DNA of 48,633 bases, from the NCBI GenBank assembly GCA_027579435.1, contig JANBPK010000976.1, forward strand, positions 1 through 48,633, read 5' to 3'. The stretch comes from Candolleomyces eurysporus. Its lineage: Eukaryota; Basidiomycota; Agaricomycetes; Agaricales; Psathyrellaceae. Both the position numbers and the translations under genes were made by a program. Each line of letters opens with the position of its first letter. Positions within the stretch are counted from its first letter, which is position 1. This document shows, piece after piece, positions 1 to 9,922 of the stretch. The notes beneath the pieces were generated by a model. That model was not told where the DNA came from, did not search any database, and saw only the letters and a program-made list of their open reading frames with translations.

Positions 1-386
1 TGCCAGTGTTAGGAGATTGAGAGCGATGATTGCATTGCAAATATACATTCAGTGGGTATACTGCAGCAGAACTAACGGAACACTTAAGGAGTTCGTAAGC
101 ATATCGCTTGATGAGAACGATCTGTCGGCGAGAAAGGCTAGAAGAGGCCCCGTGCAGACTGCAGAGCCCTGATCGGGAGCACGGAAAAGGTGAGAAAGGA
201 AGGCGAGAGAATACATGGAAAGGAAGAAAAGGGTAATCGCTGCAGACTAGGCCGCCTATCCTGACTTTTATACGGCATCAATAACGCTTCCGAGGAGGTC
301 ATGACAAGTTGCGCTCGCGGCGACAGCCCTGATTTGGAGCACAGAAAAGGTGAGGGTGATCACGAGAGGTAGCCACGAGAGTCAGG
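1..386. repeat. Left arm of a perfect 386-bp inverted repeat
   Basis: These bases are the exact reverse complement of 14293-14678. The position sum stays at 14679 from end to end, so there is no indel, and I found no mismatch in block-by-block comparison. The arm starts at the first base of the window, so the true outer end is not visible. It holds decayed exons of the type II RING family on the minus strand. The related copy C (25.4-27 kb) is clearly more diverged, so the two arms separated very recently, were homogenised, or reflect an assembly artefact. Confidence 0.95.
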
Positions 387-1090
387 CATCTGGCCGTGGC
401 CCAAACAGCACAGCCAGGGTGGGGCTATATCTAGAGGAAAGACAGAGAATAAGAGCAAATTGGGTGCCAAATGACAGAGATTCGGAGCAGATTGCTCACC
501 GGATGGAAGCTGGCTCGTACGATTGCCAAAACGAGTAATGAGTCCATTTCAGCTGTGGCATTAGCGAAGTGTCAGCCTTTCTAAAGCCCTAAGTGCGTCC
601 CATCAGCAATGTGGCGGAGTGATGCACAGAGCACATTGGATTCGAGGAAGGGGTCGAGGCGAATCACGATCGCTGCAGTACTGGACTTGGGACCAGTAGG
701 CCGGTGTGTGCGTGTGTGTGCTATGGGTAGGGGAGACAAACAGTGATCAACACGGTCATCTCAGGTGACGTCTCCTCTGTGGCCAACATAAGTAGCTGGG
801 TGGTTCCAGGTGCCCTGCCAATTACCATGTGTTTATCCTCCCAAGCCATGTCTTCTACTGAAGGCTGTCACACCTTGGTCGGCCGTGCCCGCTGTCCTTT
901 CAGGTGACTACCCCCGCAGAAGGATGGTCATGGTGCAGCGTTAGATGCTGAGATTCCGAATATTCAAGTTCATGTCCATCTCCCATTACTTTATAATTGT
1001 CCACCGTTTACAGGACGGATTCTGAGTGAATCACGATTCCCATTTCCGTGTTCTTCAGCTGGTAATCATCGTTAGATCCCGCGAATCTGC
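1..1090. pseudogene. Copy A: rearranged type II RING gene fragments
   Basis: This is a composite of fragments of the type II RING/coiled-coil family. On the minus strand, about 80-123 matches the family's C-terminal exon (KR-A-ELL core). The head of exon 3 (AVAASATCH) occurs at about 280-330, and an imperfect second copy of its acceptor region lies at 165-200. From about 450 to 770 there is a non-coding module (X) that elsewhere lies upstream of the gene; here it is inverted relative to the exons. A plus-strand remnant of RING exon 2 (codons for CCHTLVG, then C-P-F) lies at 860-903. No complete reading frame survives. Copy C has the same odd order, so the arrangement was copied as a unit. Confidence 0.7.
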
Positions 1091-1179
1091 GTCGAAGTGT
1101 ATTGAAACATTCAATTAATCAAGATTTATATTGAAGAGCTAAAGATTTCATGGGCAGACTAAAATACGCCAGCGTCGTC

Positions 1180-2007
1180 TCAAACCTGATCCCCCTCGGG
1201 AACATTGGTGCTGCCCCTTGCTTCGGGGGTGAATACTTCTAGCTCCAACTGCACTATCTATAACTGTGATGAGTGAAACGTCGCAATGAATCAATGAGTC
1301 GCGAGCACTCACCCTTCCGTAAAGAGCCTCCAATGTCTCATTCCTCTTTTCATTGCTCTCCTGAACCGTCTTAAGTTTGGATTCCAGATCCTCCTTCATC
1401 GCTTCATATCTACTAGTCAACTCCTTCAATTCATCTAAACGAACTGCATTTTCTCGACCAATCTCCTCGGTCATCTTGAATCGTTCCTTCAGTTCTTCGA
1501 GCCTTCGACCCCTCGACTCGTGCAACGAGCGGAGGAATACAACCTCCTCGGCGCAGGCTTGATGAACCGGGTTGCTAAAGGAACCCATTGTCAAAGCTTC
1601 AGTTGACGGTCGTCCGTGAAGGAGACAATCGTACCTAGAGGACAAATCCTTTCTTCCCTGGTCAATTCTCACAACCTCCGGCTCGGTGACAAACCGAGTA
1701 AAGTACACCGGCTGCGTAGATGTCCCTGTCCAGTTCCTCGTGATTGTGCAAACAGGGCACGCCTTAACGACGGATCCCTTCGGAGTCAAGGGTTGGAGGA
1801 GGGCGCAACACCCTTCACATAGCAAGCCATCTGTATTATGCAAGAAATGAGACACCATCGGCTAGAATGGTATGACTACTATCAAGGCTCACCGCAGCAA
1901 GGGGTCTTCCTGACAGGTTGCTCTTCGTTGAACAGTTGTCTTTCGCACCCGGAACATGCTAAAGTCAAAGGAGTGTCTCTATCCTCTGCCGGGCCTGAAT
2001 AATCCAT
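1180..2007 (-). CDS. Type I RING-like/coiled-coil protein
   Basis: Four exons (2007-1893, 1830-1635, 1574-1313, 1257-1180) encode about 216 residues. The N-terminal finger reads C-x2-C, then an adjacent CC pair, then C-x2-C and C-P-V-C. The pattern is RING-like but the usual histidine position is cysteine. The first intron falls right after the CC pair, as in all paralogues. The second intron is 60 bases with no in-frame stop, so an unspliced reading is also open. Exon 3 is a long charged coiled coil rich in E, K and R. A short tail follows. Family membership is clear from 2727-3517 and 45705-46465. A zinc-binding, possibly E3-ligase-like role is inferred from architecture only. The start is the first ATG that gives the finger a short N-terminal extension like its paralogues. 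Confidence 0.85.
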
Positions 2008-2726
2008 TGTGGTGAGGTTAGAGGATGTAAAGTGACGTGAGTGAGCAATAGCGGGGCCGAATTAGTGCGGTCAATAGATCCATTTCATCCCCAGTTATAC
2101 CTCATTTTTTNACCTTTGTATTCCGGGTTGCTCACGCATGACTGCGCATCTGTACACAGATACAAGGCCAGCCTTAATCGTCAAAAATATACAAGGCAAG
2201 GCACCAGTATAGGCCCTGTAAGGCGATAATTATAATTTCAGGGGTGAAAGGAGGTTCTGATACGGACACAGGGCCGCCAGTGGCGCTGTGGCCGCATTTG
2301 CTGTCACGGTGTGCGCGCTTGGAAACTGCTTCCTGACGCACGACGAAGCGCCGCGCAACGGTGAAACGGAACATCGGTCAAGCTGGCTAAATTGAGCTCG
2401 TTGGGTCGTGGATGATATTCTTGTGAATCCATCTCTCACCCCGGTAAGGAGCCATCCTACCATATTCAACATTATTCATATAAAAATATAAAATGATGAG
2501 TTTGAAATGCCTTGTTCGTGGTGGCACCGGGCCAAGACAAGACAGAACGTAAAACCTTGTATTTGAGCCAAGATATCCGATATGAGAGCGCTTGTGCTCC
2601 AAGTTATTATACTTGTCAAATGAACAATCACGGAGAGTAGCCACGTCTGGCGTGGTTTAAGTAGCGGCAATAACCACTCCTCGAACCTCAAGCCCACTAG
2701 CCCATTCCAGCTCCGAACGGTTTCTC
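2008..2726. other. Intergenic stretch between divergent type I genes
   Basis: I see no convincing gene here. The region separates two divergently transcribed type I RING genes, so it should hold both promoters. Open frames in the stretch lack splice logic and resemble nothing else in the window. One N lies at 2111 after a T run. Confidence 0.5.
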
Positions 2727-3517
2727 ATGGCGACGACCAGCCCATACGAGCTTACTATGGCGTGCGCAGGGTGCCACCGCTCTTTGTTCTATGAAAACGA
2801 TTCTGATATAAGGAAGACGCACTGTTGTGGTGAGTGTATTCAGGTTGTCCCGAATGGCTCGAACTGTCATCCCTAACTATCTTCGAATCGACAGATGCGA
2901 TTATATGCAGAGCCTGCGTGACGACGGTCCTTCCTTTAAGTCCAGGCAGCTGCAAGACTGAGAAGTGTCCTGCTTGCACGGCCATTGCTACCTGGACGGA
3001 AGAAATGCTTCAACTCGTGCATATCAAGTTCCAATACACAGATCGAGATCAGGCAAGAAAGAAAGATCTAGATATGGGGTAAGTGGGTGGATGACAGATG
3101 ACGGGAAGTCAGTGCCTGACATTGCGTATTAGCGAGCTTCCCACGTTTGAGGAATTGGAAATTCTTCGTAAGATTCGGGGGGNAACTGGCCTGGGAAGTT
3201 GCATGTCTCCAGGAGCAGCAACGACTGAACGAAGAATCTCTTGGCCAACACGTTTCCCGCTTCAGAGGTTTGTCGGAGACCGTCAAACGATACCAAGATA
3301 CCAAAGATATCATTGACCACAAGACGGGTCTCTTGCAAGACATGAATGCCATCTCATCTAGGCAAGCGGACAGGTTGTATGAGGAGGTAGGGCTATGAGA
3401 TGCCCGAGATCTAGCTTACTCTGGCGAAGGAAAACCACATCTCAGATCAAGGAGAATTTCGGCATTTGGGTTTTGTTATCATTAATTACAGCCTATAATA
3501 GTACCATATTGTTCTAA
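2727..3517 (+). CDS. Type I RING-like/coiled-coil protein with replaced tail
   Basis: Four exons (2727-2829, 2895-3078, 3133-3386, 3446-3517) encode about 203 residues. The finger has C-x2-C, CC, C-x2-C and C-P-A-C, split by an intron after the CC pair. It is followed by a coiled coil with the motif LSETVKRY, which is nearly the same in 45705-46465 (LSEVVKRY). The N at 3183 follows a run of six G; deleting it joins the two halves of exon 3 in frame, so I treat it as a sequencing ambiguity. The last exon differs from its paralogues: it encodes a short hydrophobic end and runs into a duplicated fragment starting near 3480, so the original C-terminus seems to have been lost. An ATG ten codons downstream is an alternative start. 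Confidence 0.78.
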
Positions 3518-3754
3518 ACTCGGTGAAGGGAAAGGGATACAGATGCGGTTAGATCGAATGAAGAGCCCAATGGGAACGAAGCGGGTAGCTATAGCCTCAT
3601 CGAGTGTATGGCTTACACAACTGTCCTCTACATCGATTGCGAAGGAATCTGCGTGACGGAAGATGGTGATCAGCGCCCTGAGACGCGGTGTGATGGGCCA
3701 GAGGTGTAGTTGAGTGATCGGCGAAGAGGGCAAGACTGCCAAAAGTGGATCCAC
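3480..3754 (-). pseudogene. Truncated copy of the 24.2-kb gene
   Basis: A minus-strand frame of about 90 codons carries two pieces recognisable from the gene at 24218-25220 and its surroundings: a promoter-proximal segment (VLPSSPITQ) and an internal segment (DSFAID-ED). They lie much closer together than in the longer copy, so most of the middle is missing. The fragment overlaps the last exon of the RING gene at 2727-3517 on the opposite strand. It is probably a dead remnant. Confidence 0.55.
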
Positions 3755-3770
3755 TATATATGGATATGTC
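3708..3770. promoter_or_regulatory. Conserved divergent-promoter block, copy 1
   Basis: This block closely matches those at 7992-8040, 24108-24168 and 28800-28862, in reverse orientation to the 24.1-kb copy. Shared words are GCCGATCACTCAACT and ATCCACTTTTGG in the reverse complement. It lies between the truncated copy of the 24.2-kb gene on the left and a type II RING exon remnant on the right, the same order as in the intact pair. Confidence 0.6.
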
Positions 3771-3894
3771 GACTACTGTACCACATGGCGATCAATTCGA
3801 CAGCACGTGACTGACCTCCGAAATCGAGCAAAGTCCCTTTGACCGTGATATTTACATCTTCGTCCTGTTCGTCAACTCAACGTTCGCGCGAAGA

Positions 3895-3985
3895 ATCGTG
3901 TCGTGTGGCCTGCCTGTGAGGCTGACTTCGGCATCCTATCTGGCACACACCCGCTTATCGGCTGCTTGTGTGCCGGCTACCCAGT
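3895..3985 (+). pseudogene. Type II RING exon 1 remnant
   Basis: The sequence around GTGGCCTGCCTGTGAGG aligns with the first exon of the type II RING gene at 29100 (GTGGCCTGCCTGTGGGG), and the similarity continues for about 60 bases. The ATG and the second cysteine are lost, and no second exon follows. It is the right-hand partner of the promoter block at 3708-3770. The following bases to about 4330 show nothing further. Confidence 0.5.
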
Positions 3986-4334
3986 ACGATGGCTGTGCTA
4001 TCATCGTTGACTCCCAGAATGGCCGTCACGCGCGCTAGTCCTGGGCGCTAATGAATTTCTCGGCATGTGTACGTGAATTCTGCAGACCGTTCGGGACGCG
4101 CTCAATCCGAGCAAACTCGTTTTGGTAGCTAAGCTTGCACCTCGTTTAAGATGACATTTGGCAGGCTGAAAATACTCTGTAGATGATCCCTCAAAACTCC
4201 AACTCCACCTCCTCATGCTCACGATCGAATATCGCTATTTATATTTAACGTAAGCATGTCGTATCCCCGAATTTCCATTTGATGTAAACAAATTATGTTG
4301 CAAAAGCGCGTAAACAGATGGCTTCACAGACTCC

Positions 4335-4850
4335 TCACGTTCTCTCCTTCTCCCCAATCGCACACAATAATCTATTACCAAGCACCAACTCCGAGGCATG
4401 ATCAAATACGCAATTCACGTGTTGCTCTTGAGTCAAGCGAACGAGGCACAGGACGCTCAGGATCCCCACTCTGGTATGAAATTCGGTCTTTTGGCTCGTG
4501 GTATCATGTAGTAGTAGTCGAATTTCTTCGATGAGGGTGCTTGACCCGATAGACATGTTAGAAAAGCCCTCATAGCCCGCGGAGACGAGATACCGCTCTC
4601 CGGTGGATCATTGTGACTAGGATATGCACATCCAGCTTTCCTGCGACTTCTCTACAGACCAAAATATCAGTATATCATGATCAGTGCCATTTACGTGCCA
4701 ATCGCAACACTCACAACCTTTTTNCCTTCCTGATTGTTGCATGCTACATGGTCCAGGACTAGTGGCAACGCCACCCATCCTTTCGCATTCGCTGATCACC
4801 TTTTGACTAGTAGAGTTCGATGTTGCCACTTCCGACATGGCAAAGCAACA
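4335..4850 (-). CDS. Possible small hypothetical gene
   Basis: A minus-strand ATG near 4838 opens a short frame (MSEVATSNS), then several GT-AG splice choices lead to a 73-codon frame at 4556-4335 (core LIEEIRLLLHD). I could not find one splice chain that joins all pieces without a stop. The N at 4724 lies in the first part. I do not recognise the product. It may be a real intron-containing gene, a decayed one, or chance. Confidence 0.25.
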
Positions 4851-5438
4851 ACAGTACAGATAGCGACGACCCAAATTTATACCCCCAAGCGACAACAATG
4901 CCTGCCTTTCACGCGGAAGTATGCGACTACAATAAAATTTCCATCTGGGGCCAANTTTCGCGTTGTCAAACTTTATAAAGCAGTGTACGGATACGCTGAG
5001 TACCTGAGCCCCGGGACCTAGTTATCAGATCTCACAATGGAGATGTTCAATGAATCGGGCATTCGGGTAAAGGAGGGAGTCCCTGTGCCTCGGTAGATTT
5101 TAAAAAGACAAGGTCACAATCTCAGTTCAGATTGTTGGCTGTAGAACGAATTTGTTTGCACTCCAATGGGAACATAAAGGAAATTCCGGAGTTCCTGTTG
5201 ACACGTAGCTACTCTGGTCCTTCAATGAGTTCACCCCATAATGGTTAAAACAAGCGATATCAATCATGATCAAAGCACACGCTTTGGGTTGACAAATCCC
5301 CACGCGTCACGGTTGGCATGTACAGAACAAGGGCGGCTTCATTCGCCTCTAGATCTGACGGCAATGTGCGCATTGGTATAAGAAGAGTTGTTACTCTGAA
5401 GCCTCCTCGCAATTTCCTCCTGCCCGTACCTTGCGGCG
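4851..5438. other. Intergenic stretch upstream of the 5.4-kb RING gene
   Basis: No gene is supported here. A plus-strand frame crosses the N at 4955 but has no recognisable content. The right end should hold the promoter of the gene starting at 5439. Confidence 0.4.
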
Positions 5439-6431
5439 ATGGAGTCCCCTTCCGTTTCTTCCCCAGTGCAAACCAGCAGCCATTCTCCCGGAGATTCTGA
5501 AGTTGTGACTGACGGAGAAGCAACCACTCTAGTCTGCTGTGGATGTCGCCGAGCGCTTTTTGACCCAAACGAGCGTTTTGGAACTCTAACCTGCTGCAGT
5601 AGGTGTACTGAGCCGCTCATGTTCTCCGCTAATGCTCGAATACTAGACGAATTGATGTGTAACGCATGTCTCGGACTGGCATCAGAAGTCCAACAATCTT
5701 CGAGGCGCGACCTCCGTCGGTGCCCCTCTTGTCACAAGAACATATCTTCACATAAGGTCCTCCAGCTTTTCTTCACACGGTATGAAGACGATGGGCCCTC
5801 ACAACAGATCGATATTCGGAGGAGAGAAATCGCGCAAAGGTCTTTCCTAGCTATAAAAGCCATTAATTTTCACGACTGAATTTTCGGTGATAGTGATTTG
5901 TCGCACCAGACTCGCGTGAGCAACATTGCCGACCTGGAAGCCAGGAAAGATGCACTATCGAAGCAATATCTCGGAGCCCAACAAGAACAGTCCCAAATCA
6001 GTGACCGCCTCGCTGCAGCTCAAGCAACAGAGACACGCCTCCGTCAGGAAATAGACGATCTTCAAGCAGAACAGAGTCAACTGACCTTTTTTNATGGAGG
6101 AGCAGCAGCGTGCCAATTACCAAAGCAGGGACCAGTTGCAGCTGGCTAATCAACAGGTTAGTGTTATATATTCCAGGCATTTGTTACTTACTGACCCGAG
6201 TGATGATAGCTTCGATCAGTCAGAGACCAGATCGACACGATTCATACATTAGCGTCAGCTGTCCCCGGACTGTCCTTAGAACGCGTACCAACTCTCGCTA
6301 GGCCGCAGAGCTCCGAGTCCGTCTCCAGGAACAGAGACGAACGATCCACGAATCATGATATCACAGAAGGGAATATAATTGCCCATGGGGACGGGGAAGC
6401 CAGTATCAGTATGATGGATGTAACTAATTAG
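5439..6431 (+). CDS. Type I RING-like/coiled-coil protein
   Basis: Four exons (5439-5598, 5647-5839, 5894-6156, 6210-6431) encode about 278 residues. A Ser-rich N-terminus of about 30 residues precedes the finger: C-x2-C, the motif FGTLTCC, C-x2-C and C-P-S-C. After the finger comes the phrase FFTRYEDD, shared with the paralogue at 36682-37933 (FFTRYDEN). The next exon is a coiled coil rich in Q and E, and the tail is acidic and Ser-rich. The N at 6093 follows six T; removing it restores the coiled-coil frame up to a good splice donor. An alternative 3' chain uses a 37-base intron after 6418 and one more intron, and ends at 6685 with a basic tail. The 36682-37933 gene is its closest relative in the window. 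Confidence 0.85.
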
Positions 6432-6659
6432 CGTTAAGTCACAATCATTATTCCAGGAACGCGAACGAGAGAAGAAATCTGCGCTGTTCTGTACGGTAGC
6501 TTTACAATATTAATGCGGATTGTGACCGACGCGGAGAGTGCGCTGAGAAGCTACGAGGCCTTCGTAACAAGCGGCACAAAACGGAAGTTCAAGAACCGTT
6601 CCATGAAACAATACCGCAGAGTGAACACACTGGGGGGGGTATCAGAAACGATGATTCAG

Positions 6660-6930
6660 TTGTCGAACAGCTCGGAAGCATGTAAAGGATGAGAGGCTGA
6701 AGATGTGAGGGAAGGGGTCAGTCACACCGCTTACGTCCTCCAGAACGTCTGGGAGCAGGGACCGAGACGGCCTCGGATTGCAGCGAAAGTGAACGCACTC
6801 ACCGAAGGTCGCTTGCTCGAGCCGCTAGACCAAGCAGAAGAGCGCTCCTGTCCATGTGAGACGAGAGCGCGTAGACATAGTATCTGCTATTATAAACGAC
6901 CACCATTTCATGTCGCCGAGGGTACGTACC
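6660..6930 (-). pseudogene. Decayed 3' part of a type II RING gene
   Basis: Read on the minus strand, this stretch aligns with the last two exons of the type II family: a degraded LADALEDVNG core near 6750, an intron remnant, then the C-terminal exon core (CATGCTTCCGAGCTGTTC) near 6665-6685. Frameshifts remove any protein. It lies directly behind the type I gene at 5439 and overlaps that gene's possible C-terminal extension in antisense. Confidence 0.5.
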
Positions 6931-7019
6931 ATGCAGAGGATCAACGTGCTGATTACTATCTGTCTCGCCAGTCCATCACACGGGGACAAGCGGACACTGA
7001 CAAGTGGACACCTGTTCTT

Positions 7020-8050
7020 GTGACCTAGTGGCAAACAAATGCGTCAGGGAAAGCTTTTGCATCGAAAGATTGTGATTTACAGTCTGGAATATCGCATCGC
7101 ATAAGGTGGTATGAAGGCATTGCAAGCCACGTGAACAGAAAAGGAATGCAGTATGTTAAATGGAGAGCGGAAAGGATCAAGCCGAAAAGAGTGAATTGTA
7201 GCGTTGCCTTTGGCGGCATTGAGGGTACGTACGGCTTGCACGGCTTCTTGGAGCATGAGTAGGTGCCTAGGGGCGAGAGAGCGTCAGATTGATCATGTAG
7301 CCTAGGGGTAATTTTGACGCTTACGTCGGCCGGGGCAAACATTTCCGTCAGCGATCGTTGACTGGCTGCCGGTGTCAGATTATGCATGGGATAGTTCTCG
7401 TCATCGATCGCAAAGAAATCGGATAATTGGTGGTTGTAAGATGATCACCATTACTGCCATGGTGCATCGCGAAAGGCATCGTCGGCCTTGGCCTTGCTCG
7501 TCCTAGTTCCGAAGATACCGAACATCCCGGATATGACCGATGGGCTCGTTTGGACTCCTAATTGTCCTGAGCACGACTGAGTGGCTCGCCGGAGTTGCTG
7601 GCTGAGGAAGAACTGAGTCCTGAGATCCGGATCCGTGCCTCTCCTCGTCTTGTAAAATTGCCTGTTCGGCCCGGGAATTGCAGAGCAAAGGTGTGCTACC
7701 CCCGGAGCAACATGCATAGAAGCAGAAGGAGAATCCTGTATACTGTATTCATAGCTTCAGGATCACTGCTGAATGGTAAAGACAGGGAGAGCAAACCTTC
7801 AGGGACGGGCTAACGGTCGAGGCTCGCTTTGGGGACCGGATGAGCACATTTGACGCCCTTTGGACGAGACCTTAACCCCTTGCGTCGACCGCAGCCGAAG
7901 GAGTCCCTTGCGCAATTGGAGCGAGAGAGATAGAGAAAACCGAAACGAATGCTGAAGTGTAGGGACTCTTCAGCGTGTGATGAGTGAAAGGTAGTTGAGT
8001 GATCGGTCAAGAGGTAAGACTCCCAAAGTGGATGTGATGCCCTTGCAGTT
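7020..8050 (-). pseudogene. Broken duplicate of the 24.2-kb gene
   Basis: The minus strand aligns over about 1 kb with 24110-25500 on the plus strand: promoter block, first large exon, intron, the Gln/Asp/Ser-rich middle exon (AEQAILQDE in the relative) and the 3' end (SCSKK-KPYVPS). Several deletions and frame breaks are visible: the middle exon is shortened, the splice acceptor before it is changed, and the first exon meets a stop. The homology continues past the gene into the sequence that forms the 25441-26143 inverted-repeat arm, so the copied unit was larger than the gene. Confidence 0.7.
7992..8040. promoter_or_regulatory. Conserved divergent-promoter block, copy 2
   Basis: This is the reverse complement of the block at 24108-24168, with the same GATCACTCAACT word and spacing but a small internal deletion. 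It lies between the broken minus-strand duplicate at 7020-8050 and the plus-strand gene that starts near 8222. Here no type II RING remnant is visible on the other side. Confidence 0.55.
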
Positions 8051-8221
8051 CGTGATCAACATCAAGGGGTCTCCCCATTCAGTGTGACAACAACGCGGGG
8101 TTGTGTGACACAATATGCACTTCCTGCCATCTTCCAGATCGTCGAAGCTGGTTTTCATGCCAAACCTCAATCCTATATAAATGGGATGGGCAGAGCGCGT
8201 TTTCTCACTTGCTCTCTGAAC

Positions 8222-9804
8222 CGATGCCGCCTGTCCGCCGCCCCAAAGCTGTGGCGGTCATTTTTATCACCTCTCCTTATCACCGTCCACCTCCTAACGT
8301 GCGCCTTCGTTTGCTTGCTCGGTGAACCACTTCTCCCCTGACAAAGCATAGGATCAGCGAGCTTCTCCATCCATTGCCAGAACAGTTTTTTCTCCCCGTT
8401 CTGGTCCTGGAGCGCTCCCGGTGGCAAAACTGGAAGCAGTCGACCGTTCAATTACGCGGTTGCTTTACCTCAATGCAGTGAGTGAAATCCCTTTTCTACT
8501 TGATTTATTCGAGGCTTAGACTCTGCAGCACGCAAAGAAATCTCAGCTGCGTCGAGAATACTCGCCGCGACCACCTTCAGGTCTCCCTCCGCCTGTCCCT
8601 CCCCTGTTATTCACAGCATCCCAGGGGTCGAGTCCCATTTTGGCTCACCCGCTTTCTCGTCCTCCGTCGCCATCAGTGCCTCTAGCTGAACAAGGCTCCC
8701 ATCTCGAGCCTCCGCTCGAGTTGGAGCAAGTCATTACTTTCGACCTGTACGTCCCATCCCCTCCAAGCAACGTCGTAGTTGTCAACATCATCCAGGGACG
8801 CCTTCAATTCTCCATCCGTTCGGGATTTTACCGCCGGCTCAAGTGTTTCCTCGTCCATTATTGAGGAGGTGATTCAGCAAGAGATCATCGTCCCGCCCCT
8901 AGAGGCAACTCCCGATCACCTTACCGTATCTGGAGGTACTGGAACGGTCCTCTCGTCGGCTCGTGAGCAGGCCATTCATTCGGAGATCGTTCGTAAACCC
9001 AGAGAGCCTGCCTCTCACGAATCAATGCATGACGCCTTCTCTGCATCTACCCCAGACACTCCTTCATCTCCTCGCGAGCAGATCAATGACCGCGAGATAG
9101 TCGTTCCATCCACGAATCCCGCTTCCTGTCAAACCCGATTTTTTCTATCGCCATTCTCATATGCCCCAGAAACGGAAGACCCGAACACCAGAGCATCTCG
9201 CTCGCCTGCCCCTTTCGCTGCTTCTGCTGGCGATAACCACCAAGGGCAGCAGCAGATATCCGCGACTGCTGTATCGATTTACCCTGACCCATCACCGACA
9301 CCCTGTCAGCCGACTGCAAGAGTCATTTTTCAAAACCCTTGGGAACCATCGTCAAGCAGAGTGCTTTACACATCCCCTCAACCTGAATCTCACCCGTCTA
9401 CCACAGGTCAGATTGTATTTATATACTTCACTGCACATCCAGTTGACACACATCCAATGTTATAATCAGGCTGTCGAACCGCTGGGGACTATCGATCCTT
9501 TTGCATCTCCAAGCATGTGCGCCCGTTCCTCCACGAAGCTGGCAGTACATCGTGGTACGAATCGTCCTCCGCAAGCCCCATCAATTGTCCTCCACCCAAT
9601 CTCGTTTGCCAGATTGCTGATCTTTATCTTCATACACATAATGGTGGGCATCAAGTGTGGGTAAACAAGGACGGCTGGATCGCAGCGGAAGAAGGTCACC
9701 CCCACCCGATTCTTCCGAGTCGACTTCTCCACATACGACCGTCTGGCCAGCCGAGCTGGAACAAGAGGAAAAACAACTCCAATTATGTTCTGAAGCGATT
9801 TTAA
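8222..9804 (+). CDS. Ser/Pro-rich uncharacterised basidiomycete protein
   Basis: At least five exons fit. A possible first exon starts at 8222 (MPPVRRPK). A long low-complexity exon runs from about 8800 to 9408, rich in S, P, T and E. A last exon opens after the acceptor at about 9469 and ends at 9804. Joined in frame, the last exon gives a compact C-terminal domain with the phrases YRSFCISKHVRPFL, QVWV-KDGW and a basic end. I recall this kind of C-terminal domain from uncharacterised agaricomycete proteins, but I cannot name a function. The exon chain before 8740 is uncertain, because phases of the first introns do not all agree. It neighbours the transposase gene tail to tail. Confidence 0.55.
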
Positions 9805-9922
9805 TTACAACCTTCCGGCATACGTTTCCGAGTATTCATGCTTAACGCACACTCATCCTTGGTGCAGTAGATACAAAATACATGAGCGGATATATCTATT
9901 GTTGAAGCAATGACTATTGATG

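Noticed and set aside
1..386. The arms as CACTA ends of the Tnp2 element
   Set aside because: CACTA ends are short and start with CACTA/G. These arms are long, hold gene fragments and continue as family sequence on the outside.
350..538. A 62-codon plus frame inside copy A
   Set aside because: It lies in repeat sequence shared with copy C, where the frame is not kept, and it has no gene-like features.
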